A stretch of DNA of 64,000 nt from Gordius sp. MW1 (GCA_964036665.1 OZ038531.1:19768324-19832323); one strand, 5' to 3'; shown: positions 1 through 13,402, counted from the first letter of the stretch. Notes: generated from the letters alone by a model not told the origin. Translations and numbers: made by a program.

Positions 1-240
1 GGATATAGCCGTCTATGACCGTTTGAACCTTCAGAATTCGCCGTTTTGATTTTGTCAGGGCTTATTATTCTATAGCACAGACGTAAATTTTTTTATTTTT
101 TGAGACTTCATCTTCTCCTTTTATATTATTTTTATTCCTGAAGATGGGCAAGTGCCCGAAATAGTGTGTTCCATTTCCCTCTACTTACGTTAGCAATCCA
201 AACCCACCGTTTTTATACAACGATATTCATATAAATGGGT
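1..240 (+). mobile_element. Possible Penelope-like retroelement end with hammerhead-like core
   Basis: Positions 138-162 hold CTGAAGA, a hairpin GGGC-aagt-GCCC, then GAAAT. This is close to the hammerhead ribozyme core (CUGAUGA, stem II, GAAA). Penelope-like elements are known to carry such motifs in their terminal repeats. No reverse transcriptase lies next to it in the window, so the class rests on this motif only. The seventh-base pattern differs from consensus (CTGAAGA rather than CTGATGA), which would weaken or abolish cleavage. Confidence 0.3.
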
Positions 241-3120
241 TAACATTTCTTGATTATATAGGGGCCATGTTGTCGTGAATTCAACTATACCTGTTTTGCC
301 TTCATCTTGCATCACTTAATAGGGCCTTAATAATTAGGGCAACGTACAAATTCCAATTTTGATGTTTATTGGCGTAGGGAGGAGGTGGTTTTACGGGTTA
401 GAACCCCTCCCATGATGTTCAATTTATATAATTTTTGTACATTGTATAATTAATAAAAATAAATAATTGTTGGAATTTTACTTTTAGTACTTTATTATTT
501 TTACGCTATTGTCACTTTTAACTTATAGAAAAAAAAACATTTTTATCCAAAAAAATAGTTACAAAAAAAATTGTCCGTTGAAAATTTTATAACCCCTCCC
601 TTGAGGAAATCCTAGCTACGCCTATGGTGATGTTAGACATTAAGTCGTGGATTGAAAAATTGATTTTTTTGTGCAGTCAAGAATGGCTGCCAGGATTATT
701 GTTGAAAGAAGTTTTAAACGGGATAATTTTTACGAAGTCCGAAAATCGGTTGTATCCATAGACTTGATAGACTGCTCATCAACTTCAAATTAGTGTATGT
801 ACCGTTTTCCGCCATTTTGAATTGTGCACAAATAAGAGAAGGACATATAGATTACAGTAATTTTGGTTAATTAAAATGTTTTAAAACGTAAAAATATTAT
901 TAAACTAGTTAAGCATTCAAAACAGTGTATCTTTAAATATTTATATACTTACAAAGCTCACTAAAGTAAAAAATTTGCATTTTATTAAATAATCATTTAT
1001 TAACATTCTTTTCTATTTACTAACTAATGGCGATGGTAAATTCACTTTTTCTGTTTGACTGGAATACAGCGGAGATAGACAGACATAAGAAGAGTTAGTA
1101 AATTCCGAATGGTGGAATTAACGGTACAAATTCTATCATAAGATACATATGACATGGACAGTCTATGTAGTCTATGGTTGTATGTCTTGGGGAAGGAATT
1201 CGATCTAATATTTAAGTTTATTCTAATTTAATGACGAGCTAGAGGCGGGAATTAACGAACACGGGAAAGCACATTTTTGGGCTTAATACCGACATAGTCG
1301 CCTGGCTTGGTATCCTTAGTAGTCCCCAATTTAGATAACAAACAAGTACTAGGTAAGGAGTGTTTAGTTACTGGATATCAAAAAGTGGATATTTACATTT
1401 TTAGAGATTAATTATTTATTAAATTAGTCCAAAGGGGTTACATTCGAAAGTAAAAATTTATTTTAAGTTGTTGCATGCAATCAAATATAAGGCTATATAA
1501 TTATTTCAAGTTCGGCTTGGAGGCTATATATGTTCCTAGGTGTTAAAACAGAGTGTTTCGTACTAAATTTTTTTCAGGCCAGTGCAATGTCTTTTTAAGT
1601 TCTATAGGTAGAGGTAGTTGTAGACTTTGGCGATTGAGTACCCTGATTCGATTGTTGGACATAACATAGTCAGTTTAATTGTGGGTAAAATAGGTGGTAA
1701 TATAATTGGTTGATTTTGTTATTTTAATCTATTTCGTTCGCCTTGGACGCCACAAGTAAATGGTTAAGTTTTCTTAAATAAACTTGTAAGGCTTTAGAAC
1801 TACGATTCTAGATGAGCAATAAAAATAGTTTTCCTTTAATTTCTCACATGCAAACTTGTTTTAATAATATGCGATCATTTGCATCGTGATATTATTTTGA
1901 TGCCACTTGCATCGTCTTTAACAAAATTATTGATGTATAATACCTTATTGAAATTTTGTTTAGGCCAGTTTCCTATCGCGAACGTTAAGATCCGAATCAA
2001 TAGGCTCATTAAAATTCTCTACATCAACGCAATAATGATATTTTCAATAAGTATAAATCCGAGAATAACGTTAAGATAAATATTTATTTTTGAACACAAT
2101 TTCAGCATTATCCTGACCTGTGAACGCGATATACATGTAATACTTGTTGTTCAATATTTACAATAATTTATACAGCAAATGCAGGTTTACCGATTGGTTC
2201 TTATGTTCTAACAGGGGATTAATTTCTAGCATTATATTTTATCATCACAAATTTGTGACTAATATTAATTACTTAAGGACATTCGTCGGGTAAGTCCCAC
2301 TCGCGAGTACCTACTACACATAGATTTAAGCATGGATTTAAGGTATTAGACTAAACTATAAAAAATCCATCTAATATGTTTCTCGTTGAAATATAGTGAT
2401 GTTTGCCCCACAAAGGCTCTCACTCTTTCATAGAGCACTCGCCGCCTCAATAATTTCTCAACGCATAAAATATTTTTAAAAAATTGACATAGTCATATGA
2501 CCGCCCGATTTATTATCATTCGCGTTTAACAAGGTTTCACATACATTAAATGTTTATAATTATATTTTGCTACGAAAAAATTGAAATCAATAGAATTATT
2601 GAAAGTGAATTTAATAGTTTCCCTAAATTGGTGATTTGGCTAATAAAACTAGTTTTACTAAACCTTTATTATATACTAAGAAAAATAAACCATCAAAATC
2701 ACGGAGGAATAACTTTGTTAGGACAATATTACCTGTTTATTAGACTAAAATAATTTTGTAGAGCTTAATTTCGAGATTTTGGCTCGTGGGACGCCTTATC
2801 CATCAATTAGTTTTTCCCAAAAAAATAGAAATTTCAGCCATTATATATTGATTGACACATATAATGCTTTATGCAAATCCACTTTTATAGTAAAAAATAT
2901 CTGTAAATATTTTAATCATAACGCTTAAATAAAAATTTGTTAAATTATATTATTAAAGTGTTATTATATTATACCCCCTCCTTCATAAAATACTTTTTAT
3001 AGAATACAAAATATATAAATTCACTTTGCTATATATGAATGCTCTCAACTTTAACGTTAATTTCTATCTTGTTCATTTCATTAATTTTGGGTTTTTTATA
3101 AAAAAAAAATTTATAAAGTA
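240..3120. other. AT-rich intergenic DNA, nothing recognised
   Basis: No exon, RNA gene or bounded repeat could be supported. A short MITE remnant with a GGCGTAGGGAGG-like start and a CTAGCTACGCCTATGG end lies near 370-626. A stretch near 755-830 recurs inverted near 8060-8130, so it belongs to a dispersed repeat. The open frames here are short and biased by base composition. Confidence 0.5.
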
Positions 3121-3129
3121 ATTATTTAT

Positions 3130-3520
3130 CATCAGAAGCATAATTAAAACAATAAAGTGAGCCAGTGCCATTAACCAACAACAGTAGCAGTTGAAATAAC
3201 TCAGTCTGCCTTGGATTCACTGTATATACACGACGCCGATGATCGATTAAAGTATCCACATGGGCCATGATTTTGTTTCGTTTGGAGGTGATCGTTATAT
3301 AGCCATATGAGTGTATGAGCATGCAGTAAACCTCTCTTTGCCATTCCACAGAGTACATCCATCAACGCACAGAGCCAAAGACTTTATGCTTAACAATAAG
3401 ATTAATTTGATTTAAGTTTCTGGTGGAAAACACGGGCTGCAATGTCATGCCTATCGGCTGGTGATTGGCCATGAAACAAAAGCTCATGTGCATTGTGCCA
3501 AGCAATATTGTATGTAAATG
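3130..3520 (-). mobile_element. Helitron Rep/helicase relic
   Basis: Translation of the minus strand in more than one frame gives GQSPADRHDIAARVF, then MAKRGLLHAHTLIWL, then HGPCG. These match in order the Helitron Rep stretches (GQ..DRPD.VARVF, FQKRGLPHAH, HGPCG). The HAH pair corresponds to the HUH metal-binding motif of rolling-circle initiators. The frames shift and include stops, so the gene is dead. The rest of the Rep and the helicase domain were not found nearby. It shows that autonomous Helitrons once existed in this genome, which fits the non-autonomous copy near 53.6 kb. Confidence 0.6.
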
Positions 3521-3529
3521 TAATGAATG

Positions 3530-4140
3530 ATCTGGACGACCTTAGTTAGGAACATACGTAAGCGAATCTTCTATTCATTCGTATGATGTGGATAAAATGC
3601 TTATTTTCCTAACGATAATTGTATTAGCGTCGTTAAAAGCTGCATTTCGAAGCATTTTTATTTAGGAATAATAGCTCATAGCACTTTATTAATAACCAAA
3701 CTTCGTAAAATTACAAAAGAAGAAGGAAACGTGGGGAAGTTTGAAAAAGCGCGCGTTATGTTATTTAAGAAAATGGGTTTTAGGGTATTTAGAATGTTTG
3801 TTTGTCACAGCCTTATATATTGTAAAAAACGAGCCTAGGTGAGAAAAAAATCAAGCCATAAATGACAATGCAATTGTGGAAAAAAATCTAAGGTAAAAAT
3901 TAGCATTATAACAATAAATAAGTATAAAAACGTTGTATCAATCATCGCTAGATGGCGGTAAGCAAAGCACTAACAAAAAATAGGGTTACGGCTGTCGCAG
4001 ATCGATAAAAAGTCTATATAAACCATCTAGGACGCTAAGGTAATGATCTGGCCAAATTTGGTGGAAATAGGAGAACTTTAAGAGTTATTAGAGGACAAAG
4101 AAAACGGAGTTACATTTTTATATATATAGATAAACAATAG
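3530..4140. other. Unassigned intergenic stretch
   Basis: No gene seen. The phrase TAGATGGCG near 3950 recurs near 19.8, 42.1 and 46.6 kb in repeat contexts. The segment before 4140 may be the tail of another dispersed repeat. Confidence 0.35.
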
Positions 4141-4144
4141 ATCC

Positions 4145-7100
4145 ACGAGGTATGTATATAAGATATACGACGGTCCCAAGTCCGTGTGCAAAAAGTAGAG
4201 GGTTGGCGTCAGGTCGGAAACCGGCTATAAAAACCAACTCCAAAATCATGATGGTTTTAAACAAGATTTTACAAGAGAAAGCTAGGGCGTCCTCCACAAA
4301 CGACGTGCACTGCATACCCCGCCCGTGCAATGTGAAGAATACACTAGGGTTACTGCCCAACTCACAATGAAGGCGGTTAAAAAAATTAGTTGTGGAAAGA
4401 TTGCGAACAACGTGCTGGAATGTGGGAACGTTGACGGAGAAAAGCATCGAGGTTGCACAAATGCTAAAAAGAAGAAAGGTACACCTCGCCTGAAGAGACG
4501 AGGTGGAATGGAACGAAAGCTCGGGAATTAGGAGAAGACAAGCTTTTCTACAGTTGGTCACCAAATCGTAGAAACGGAGCCGGTATCGTTCTAAGCAATT
4601 CGTTCAAGGACAAGGTGGTGGAAGTCAAGCGTTGTTCCGACAGGCTAATGTGGGTGAAGATTGCAGATCAAGAGGGCCTCTTAACCGTTATGTGCGCGTA
4701 TGCTCCCCAAATTGGGTGAATGGAATCAGAAAAATACATATTATTCGATTCTTGTGAAAGGAAATACAAGGAATTTGACAGGAAGAAAGGCTAATTATTG
4801 GGGCCGATTTCAACGCTCACGTAGGAAAAAATCGCCTCGGGTATGAACGCAATCATACCCGACGATATGGGCATAGTCTGAAGAAAGGACTTATGGAGTA
4901 TCAAGGATTGCAAAGTAATACCGGAAGAAGAAATCGCCAGGCAACATCGTCCCCTTGTTATGGATATTAACAAAAGAATATTTCACGAAGGAAGAAAGGT
5001 CAATGAACCTTGAATTCGATATGAAAGGCTAAAGGATACGTCGATAAACGAAAAATACCATCAAGAAGCTTCCTCAATCTTTGGTGCAAGGAAGTTGCAA
5101 AGGGACGTAGACGCCGATTGCGAGACGCTATCTAAGGACATAAAGGGAACAGAGATTTGTGTTCTAGGACAGACCAAAGGAGGCAAAGCTATGAATAGGG
5201 AACTATGATGGTGGGATCAATCGGGATTTCATCGAAAGAAAGAAAAATCCATATAGACGGTGGCATAAATCAAAAAAGTCGGAGGATTATAAAGAGTATA
5301 GGGATGCAAAGAGGGCCGCAAAAAGGCCGTTGCAAAAGCGAAGAATGCCGCGTACACCGAGATGGCAAACAAACTGGATCATAAAGGGGGCGATAGGCTT
5401 ATGTACAAATTGGCCAAGATAAAAGAGAAGAAAAGTCGAGATGTCGGAGTTCTTAAAATAGTCAAAGACGAGAAGGGTCAAACCTTATTCAAGCCGAAAA
5501 AATTGATGAAAAGGTGGAAAGTATTTTAAGAAACTTATGAATATCGCATATGACAAAAATTCCCTTCCCAATATTGAGTCAAATATAAGTATGGTCGAAC
5601 TCTTTCAGGAGGATGAAGTTGGGACACAAATGAACAAGATGCAAAAAGGAAAAGCAAATGGCCCATATGGAATACCTATGGATTGTTCGAATGTCGTGAA
5701 GAAGGAGTCACCACCATGACCAACCTTCTTAAAAAGATATTGGTAGAAGAGCGAATTCCTAATCAATGGAGAGCAAGCACGATTATACCCTTATTTGACC
5801 CTAAGGACTGTGGAAATTACAGAGGTATCAAGCTAACTTGCCACTCCTTGAAGCTTATGGAAAGGATCTTAGTAACAAGGCTGAAAAACGAGGTGGAAAT
5901 ATAGTCTAACCAATTCGGATTTGTGGCCGGCAAATCCACAATCGACCCTATCTTTGCACTAAGACAAATAATGAATAAGTATGGTGAAACGAGGAAAGAC
6001 CTACATATGGTCTTTATCAACTTGGAGAAAGCTTATGACACGGTCCCCCGCGATTTTATATGGTGGTGCCTGAGAAAACAAAATATCCCTGACGCATATA
6101 TACGGCTTATGAAAAATATCTATGAAGCCTTCTTGCGTTAGGACGACAGTTGGAGACTCTAAATCTTTTTGGGTTAAAATTGGATTACATCAAGGATCTG
6201 CTTTAAGTCCCTTTTTATTTAATATATTTATAGATACGATAACGAGGGACATTCAAAAGCCATCGCCATGGTGTATGCTTTATGCCGATGATATAATACT
6301 ATGCGAGGAAACAAGTGAGAAAGTATTCGAAGAAGCCGAAAAGTGGTCAAAGCGCTTAGCTGGATATGGTTTAAAGGTCAACGATCGAAAAACATTATAC
6401 ATGGAAATGACCGGTACAAGCACTCCATCGCTGGATGACCATCTAAAGTACCCAAAGTAGACAGGTTTACATACCTCGGCTTGATGCTACATCAAAAGGG
6501 AGGTTGCGCAACGATAGTCAATGCCCGGACCAAAAAGGATGGCTTAAATGGCGAAGTATATCCGGTGTAATGTGCGACAAAATGCCAATATGGTTGAAGA
6601 GCAAAGCTTACAAATCCATCCTAAGACCGGTGTTACTCTATGAAAGTTAAACATGGGCGTTAAACACCACAGAAGGAAAGCTATTACAAGCCACAGTGAT
6701 GAGAATGATACGGTGGAGCTTGGAGTATACTAAGCTCGACCATATGACGAATAACTTTCTCATGACAAAAAAGAGTATTCAACCTATGGCGGACATGCTT
6801 AACGAAAATCGGCTATGGTGGTATGGGCATATACTAAAAAGAGACACGAATGACGTAAGTCGAAAAATACTGGACATAGAGGTACCGAACAAGAATAGAA
6901 GAGGACGTCCCCATGTCATGTGGAAAGGGCCAGGGGAAATAAGGAGGATAATAGATTAAGCATGGTAGGATTAAGGGGAGGAATGTATTTAAATAAAATT
7001 CCGTTAGCCTATTTATGGGTGGATAAGAAAAAGGTCGATAAAATAATGAAAACAAAAGAGATTAGTCAAGATATGGCACACCCGGTCAAGATGGAATAAA

Positions 7101-7160
7101 TTAATCAAAACAGACCCCACGACTGTGGGATCAAATAACTGATAAAGAAGAGAGATTAAT
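4145..7160 (+). mobile_element. RTE-clade LINE, decayed, nearly full length
   Basis: An apurinic-endonuclease-like region begins near 4400 (TCWNVGTLTEKSIEVAQ) and continues to GADFNAHVG near 4800. A reverse transcriptase follows at 5540-6460, with [35 protein letters not shown] and the catalytic YADD box near 6280. The order endonuclease then RT, and the RT motifs, fit the RTE/BovB clade. A C-terminal part at 6700-6960 carries the RMIRW and WYGHILKR motifs usual in that clade. The 3' tail ends near GATAAAGAAGAG at about 7150. Several frameshifts and stops (for example the stop before SNQFGF) break the frame, so it cannot move by itself. Age appears moderate because the motifs are still easy to read. 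Confidence 0.85.
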
Positions 7161-7405
7161 TTGAAATACTAATAATAAACGTTAATCACTACCTCTTCTC
7201 CCTCTCTACATTTGTTACCTGACTTTCTAATCTTCTATTTGCAATTTGCGTTTTAACATTCGATTCTCTAATCGACGGAATAACTTTCTTGTAATTGATC
7301 GCTAAATATATCACCAAGAATAGTATAAGAATACGGTCCTTGCCTAGCTTTTACCACACCTTTGTGCGACCCAGGACGTAGCTATTCTTGACCTAAACTG
7401 GGTCG
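7160..7405. other. Short spacer between LINE and gypsy fossil
   Basis: No feature recognised. Confidence 0.3.
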
Positions 7406-8060
7406 TTTTTTTTAATTGCTATGCAATTTATGGTTTAATATCCTATCTTTATTATTTCGATCATGATAAGATTTTTGTTTCCACACTTCCTCCTCCATAG
7501 GATCCGGTCTTAAAAGATCAAACAGTGTTTTAATTCGTAACCCAAACATCAATTCCGCTGAAGCCTTTTCCGTCGTCGAATGCAGGGTGTTTCGACAGGC
7601 CATTAAAACCTGTAACAAACATATTTCTTTATTTCGTTTGGTCTTTCGTCCTGAATAATATCAGCTCTTTAGTGCACTAATAACTTGTTCAAACATTCTA
7701 TTTGATTTAGGATTGAATGGGGACGTTCTAACATGAATGATCGCGAATCCTTAATCGCGATGAGCCACCATTCACCTTCCACCGGTCCTGCTCTGTCCAC
7801 ATTGATTCTTTCCCAGACGTAATTCGGAATGTTCCATGGGTATAATGGAACCTTTTGAATATTTGTTCTGTGTTCTTAACAACCCTTACAATTATTTACC
7901 CATATTTTAGCATCGATATTAACCGAACGCCACCAAGCATAAAATCTTGGTTGATTTTTCATGCCAGAAATACCGGATGTCCCCTATGAATTACATTAAG
8001 AACCGTGTTACGCAAATTTTCTGGGATAATCAGCCGATCCCCATATAGTAGAAATACAGT
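7405..8060 (-). mobile_element. Gypsy-type LTR retrotransposon fossil (integrase region)
   Basis: The minus strand encodes an integrase C-terminal stretch (ACRNTLHSTTEKASAELMFG), typical of gypsy elements. Upstream sequence to about 8060 reads as more of the integrase core. No LTRs, gag or RT were recognised beside it. It is a short broken fragment and looks old. Confidence 0.65.
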
Positions 8061-9290
8061 GTAATCTTAAAAATGGTGGATAAATGTGTACACATTTAGT
8101 GCGTTGATGAGCAGTCTATCTAGTCTATGTATATATAAGTAGCCAAGTCGATTAATTTTTAATGTATTTAAAGATGCTTTCTTTCAGAATAAGGAAATGG
8201 CATAAGACCCCCGACTCTCTAAGCCCATGAAAAGATCAAATCGGTTGAGTTATTTTTATTGTAATTAATGCGGCAACTTGTAATAAATATTATATATTAA
8301 AAGCGTATTACTAAACGACTATTATAATTAAACGGTATTCAAAAGGAGCATAAAATTTTCCTTAAAAACATTACTTTACGTTAAAATGATTAACATTCAT
8401 AATGTTAGCTGCCTCGGCAATGTAAAAAATCTCTTAATATCATTATTGGTAAGTGGAATAAATTGGTTATAACGCGTGACACGATTATTGACAGGATATA
8501 GTAGATCTAGTGTATAAAATGGTATCCAGTTATCTTCTCTAATCATACGATTCTCCGGTGATAGGGTTGTACATTCCTAATAAAATATAAAGTTTTATTT
8601 TATAGTAAGCGCATTTATAGAATAATTATGTTTTTTGCCTCTGCATAGCAATATAAACATGGAATTAGCCAGGATTTTTAAAAATAAAATTAAGATTTTT
8701 GCCAAATTCTTATTAGTGGGTAGCATGGTTAAATCAACTTAATGTCATCATGGGGGGCAGCCCATTCCTGGCACCTCCTAGCTACGCCCATGGGGGTAAC
8801 TGCGTACTTGCGCCCATATAATCAAAATTTCTTATAAATTTGTATTGTTAAATTCAAAAATTATAATTTTGTTCCCCATAGCCACCCACTAAAGAGACCA
8901 GGCTCACGCACGCTATACATTTTTCTGTTTAAACATCTAAGGGCTTGTCTATCGGATTTTGTTACCCAGCAAAAATCGTCATACGGGTTATATCATAGCC
9001 GTGTCTTAACCTCAAATTCACAGCAAATTTCCATTTCAGACGCATAACGTAACAGCAGATGTAAAATTTTTCCTAAGATTAATTGTTATACGATTTTAAA
9101 TCTTTAGGTATCAGCAAAGTTTAGATTCAATCTTAAGAGTTGAAATAACCAAAAAAACGTTTTTAGCTACCAAAAAAACAAAATATTAACAATTACAACC
9201 GAGTTGAATAAGATATTTAGACAAAAATAAATGATCGTGATTTGAATCTGAATCCGATAAAGACAAGCCTTAAGACAGACAGACGGACAC
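8060..9290. other. AT-rich DNA downstream of the Jupiter-like gene
   Basis: It may hold the 3' UTR or a further 3' exon of the gene to its right, but I could not support one. A MITE remnant ends with CTAGCTACGCCCATG near 8795. Confidence 0.35.
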
Positions 9291-9293
9291 TAC

Positions 9294-11984
9294 CTCTTTG
9301 ATTTCTCTTGTAATTTTCTTCGGAATCCAAACCACCCCGCCAAATATAATGTTTCGGCTTGGCCCCCGTCGTATCAACCATATCACCTTGGCCCACCTCT
9401 TCGTGATTATTTTCTTCGTCGCGCTGCAAGCAATCTTTGTCATCCTCAACTTCTGTACAATCCACTGATCCTCCACCATCTTCAGAATTTACAGCGGATT
9501 CACATTGTTCCGTCGCATGAGGAATGGGGTCTGGGGATTTGTTGTGACCATTCACTTCGGTCTTAGTTATAGCTTCGTCATGACCGTTCGTAGTTCCATA
9601 GGTTTCTACCAAATTAACAAGGTTAGTTGAGACAGGTATAAACACTTTGTGTTTTAATAACTGGACATTATTTGTAAGATATTTAAAGAGCTGGGATATA
9701 AGGATTTGCTCAAAAATAGGGCGAACGCTTCATAATCGGGGTTAAATCTAGCTAAAGGGCCTGCATGGGTAACCCGAAACCCAACCCGAAGTCGGGTTCT
9801 GGTTGAAGAAATTGAAACGCTTCCAGGTCGGGTCGGGTTAGAAAAAAAGTCTTGCAGGCCTATAAACCTAACGTCCTTGTATTTAATTTTAAATCTCGGG
9901 TAGAACGTAATATTGCGTGGAAAATAATGTATAAAACTCGAGAATAATTCGGCCAGTCTTATCGAGGCTTATATTAGTTTTGTAAAAACAGCTGGGTTTT
10001 GTTTGGTTCACCATTGGTTCAACTAAGACTCACGGTGACTCTAAGCCTAGAGGTCGACACAAAAAGGTCAATCGAATAAAATCCAGCCGTTTTTACAATA
10101 CTAGCTAATGGACTTAAATGTTAAATCAAACTTGTAAAACAACACACTTTCCCATAAAGTTTTCAATTGGAAATTTAGCAATCTTATAATTTTTAAAATA
10201 TTTCAATATCAGCCCTCCCCCATGCTTAAAATGTTAGAAATCATAGCGGAAAAATGTATACCGGCGAATAAGTTGCCTTGGGCATGGCTCTTCCTTTTAA
10301 AGTCGTAGCCGTGTTCACTGGGATCGGCGTTGAATACTTGAGATTTAGTAATTCTCGGATTGATCTAAAAATCAATAAATCTTTTTAAACTTTTCATCCA
10401 AAATTTTATGCAAAGACAAATGTTAAAAAAAATTTATAACATATATGGTTTAAATCCAAATTTTATCATTTTACTTTTGCCGTATTATAGGCATTTATGG
10501 GTCCGCCAAATATATTGCTTGCCGAATCGTCTCCTCTCCTAGGCGGTCGTCTGTAAACTACCGGGTTTTCCATGTCAAAAATCTGGTGGGAATATAATTA
10601 AATTGTAATTTTTCGTAAAATTTATAAATTTATCGAAAATTTGACAATCTAAAAAGTGTAAAAATTATTATTTTTTATATTTTATAAGGTTTTAAAGTTT
10701 TCAATAAATTTTTTAAGATAATATTACACTTAATATATTGGCTTGCACAGGGTCTGTCGAAAGTGTAATTGAATTGAACTGATATAAGCTTTAGAAAAAA
10801 ACAACTATTTTAAAAGAAAAGTTTTTGATTATTTTTTGCCAAAGCCCTATCATAAGCCTTCAATCTAAAGTTTATTCTATCTTATTCACAGCAAAGTGTT
10901 AAAATGAATTTTTCATGGCACTCATTATGTAACCTTCGCAGCCACAAAAATATTGTTTGAACGCTTTTTAGAGGAAAGAAAGAAAAAAAAATTTCATCAA
11001 AAGGAGCGGTTAATATTTTACAAAGGCAATTGAGATGTTTTAAAATGATTATAATGTCAAAATCTTGCCCAGCATGCCCTTATATTTTATTTTGAACCGA
11101 CCAGATAATGTTAAAAGGCATGGATATTATATTGCAATAAAAATAAGTCTGTCACTAAAAATTTTGATGGTATGATTTTAGTTTGTATAAATATAGTTAA
11201 TATTTTTGGTAACCGAGCACAATATATCATTGAATTATAGCTTCTTAAAAGCCCAAATCATTTCTCTCCTAGAAATCAGAAAGGTTTAATGAAGAGCCAG
11301 TTAAAGTAGGCTAAAGTGGGAGGGGGATGAGCAAAGTAATGATGTTTTTTTGATTTTAAATAAATTTTAGCCCTTGCTAGTCAGTTATTTTTTATGAACT
11401 ACGATAAATGTATGAAGAAAATGGACTTTGAAACGAGATAGGCCAGAAGCCTTTTAAAAATCTTGTATAATAATTAGAAATGTGAAAATATACACTATAA
11501 TTTGCTGCTACCATATTAAATTTATGATGCAGTATATTAAAATAATGATGTTTTTTTTGGCAAATTGCCATTTGAAAAAGAGAACCACACCACCTTAAGA
11601 GTAGAGTGTCGTGAAATTTATTTATTTTACTTCGGGGCTTTTAAAAGCACATTTTTAGTTGTACTCTCGCGGACACATTACACACGTTTCAAATGACTAA
11701 TAATAATTTATTAAGTGAGTGAACTTTTGAAACATAACAACATGACATACATAATACCTTCCGCCGGATATGCAATGTATTCTCAAAAATTTTGAGATCG
11801 AACTTAACAATTTAAAAAAAAAATAGAAAAAAATCTTATAATAATTACAAAATTTGTGAAAAACAAAAAGAGATAGAATAACCTGTGATTTAGATGCTTT
11901 AATAGATTTTAAATCGCCACTCGAACCTTCAGAAATATTATCGGGGATTGATGATGTATCAATAATTGAATCACAATATGACAT
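9294..11984 (-). CDS. Jupiter/JPT-like microtubule-associated protein gene (4 exons)
   Basis: Exons on the minus strand: 11984-11883 (ATG, MSYCDSIIDTSSIPDN), 10582-10475, 10364-10262 and 9605-9294. All have AG/GT borders, and the phases agree at the three joins (0/0, 0/0, 1/1), giving about 208 residues. Exon 2 has NPVVYRRPPRRGDDSASNIF and exon 3 has KSHAQGNLFA. These resemble the Jupiter/HN1 (JPT) repeats of RPPGG..SSNIFG type. Exon 4 is acidic and low in complexity, rich in Glu, Asp and Asn. JPT proteins are small, disordered, microtubule-associated proteins. The frame in exon 4 may run on to its own stop at 9217 or splice onward at 9294. The family call rests on short motifs. The gene structure itself is better supported than the name. 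An earlier non-coding exon is possible. Confidence 0.6.
9757..9863. repeat. Small inverted-repeat element with GGGCCTGCA ends
   Basis: It begins GGGCCTGCATGGGTAACCCG and ends with TGCAGGCCT. The interior is built from CCCGAA/TTCGGG blocks. It lies just upstream of exon 4 of the Jupiter-like gene, inside an intron. A relative with similar ends lies at about 37970-38630. Confidence 0.5.
9975..10103. mobile_element. hAT-type MITE, family B (intronic copy)
   Basis: It starts TAGTTTTGTAAAAACAGCTG and ends CAGCCGTTTTTACAATACTA, so both arms of the family are present. It lies in the last intron of the Jupiter-like gene. No clean target duplication remains. Confidence 0.7.
10600..11880. other. First intron of the Jupiter-like gene
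   Basis: AT-rich, with no recognisable element of clear borders. It holds only homopolymer and low-complexity stretches. Confidence 0.45.
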
Positions 11985-12319
11985 TACTAAAACTTTAAAG
12001 TTCAAATTTGTTGGGATATAACCAGCGCTAAAATTTAATTTCTAGAATAAGCAAAGTCGCGTATGCTGTGTATAATAATAATTTATTACCAAACTGGGAG
12101 AGGGGGCAGTGCTTTTTAGAAAAAAATAATGGTTTTCTCCCCTGCCTCTTATTTTATTGATTTAATCGATAAAATTTGGCACACCAAAATAAAAAAAACA
12201 TGGCTGCACACGCGTACACATATTGTCCCCTCCCTTGCTGCCCCTCCATTTTTATCTAAGATCCAAAATCTTGTAAAAGCTTTTTTTATCTGTCCCCTGT
12301 CCAATTTTGAGATATTATC

Positions 12320-12482
12320 CATGGGCGTAGCCAGGCTTGGAATTAGAGGGGGGGGGGGAAATAATGCTTTAGAGAGGGGCAAAATGGTATTTTTTGAAAT
12401 TTAAGCCGTAATAATAATTATTAATTTTTAAGAATTTTTGGCTTTAGAGGGGGGCAGCTTCCACCCCCTAGCGATGCCCATG
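12320..12482. mobile_element. hAT-type MITE, family A
   Basis: The termini are CATGGGCGTAGCCAG and its near complement ending GCCCATG. Flanks ATATTATC and ATTATATC match at 6 of 8 bases, fitting an old 8-bp duplication. The interior has the family pattern: a G-run, a pale AT core with TTTAAGCC, and a GGGGGGCAG block. Confidence 0.75.
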
Positions 12483-12519
12483 ATTATATCTAAAATGGTT
12501 TTTAAATAATTGTAAGGCA

Positions 12520-12900
12520 TATTTTTTTTTTTGGGGGGGGGGGGGGGGAAAGTCAATATTGCCTAGCTTGGTGTAGAGGGGTGGCAGGGGGTCATAATCT
12601 CTTTAATTATAGGAATAGGGTCAAAGGATGATTAGATACAATAATATAGGTTGAAGGATGTAATTATTCTTGAGCACCATTATAATCAACCCCCTTTTCT
12701 ATATATATAGAGATATACAGAAAAATGATAGCTATTTTTCCAATAATAAAATCGAATTATCTGGGATGATTTAAGGGGATTTTTCCACTCCTTGCCTTAT
12801 TGATGCGTTAAAGTTATAAATAATATATTTTAACAAATCATTTTTTATGAAAAACTATGTATTTTACATTTTGAGTTAGTAAATATGTTATACTAGACCC
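12520..12900. other. Homopolymer G tract and AT-rich DNA
   Basis: A T-run followed by about 18 G sits at 12530-12548. Nothing else is recognised before the Ginger element. Runs of this kind recur in the window, mostly inside MITE family A. Confidence 0.5.
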
Positions 12901-13402
12901 GGTGTAACGTCTATTTTTTAGTTCGTTAAAATAGTCTCCACGTCAATCAAAATGTCAATCATATAAATTCATTTTTATAGCAAAATGAGTTCTTATTGGC
13001 TGATTTAACGTCAATCATTTATTTTGTATTACGTTTTTTAAACTATTATAAACAAATTCAATTAATTTATATAAATATAAGAATTGTTCATAAAATTCAT
13101 TGGCTTAACCTCAATCAATTATTTTGTATTAATCAAACATTTTTATTCTGTTATAATATAAAATAAATTAATGATATTGATAACATTATTTTAATAAATG
13201 TATATTTTAGCCATTACATATCATCTTTATTGGAAAAAGACATAATAAACCATGTTTTGTCAAATATCATTTTTAGACATTGGAATAAGAATAAGATATT
13301 TTATTTAAAGTAACTATAGAGTAAAAACAGTATACATAAAACAAATTTAACAATTAAAAATATTTTATAAAAACAGTATAAATTTTAACAATTAAAAATA
13401 TT

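Noticed and set aside
4118-4564. 148-codon frame on the minus strand
   Set aside because: It is the shadow of the RTE LINE coding region on the opposite strand.
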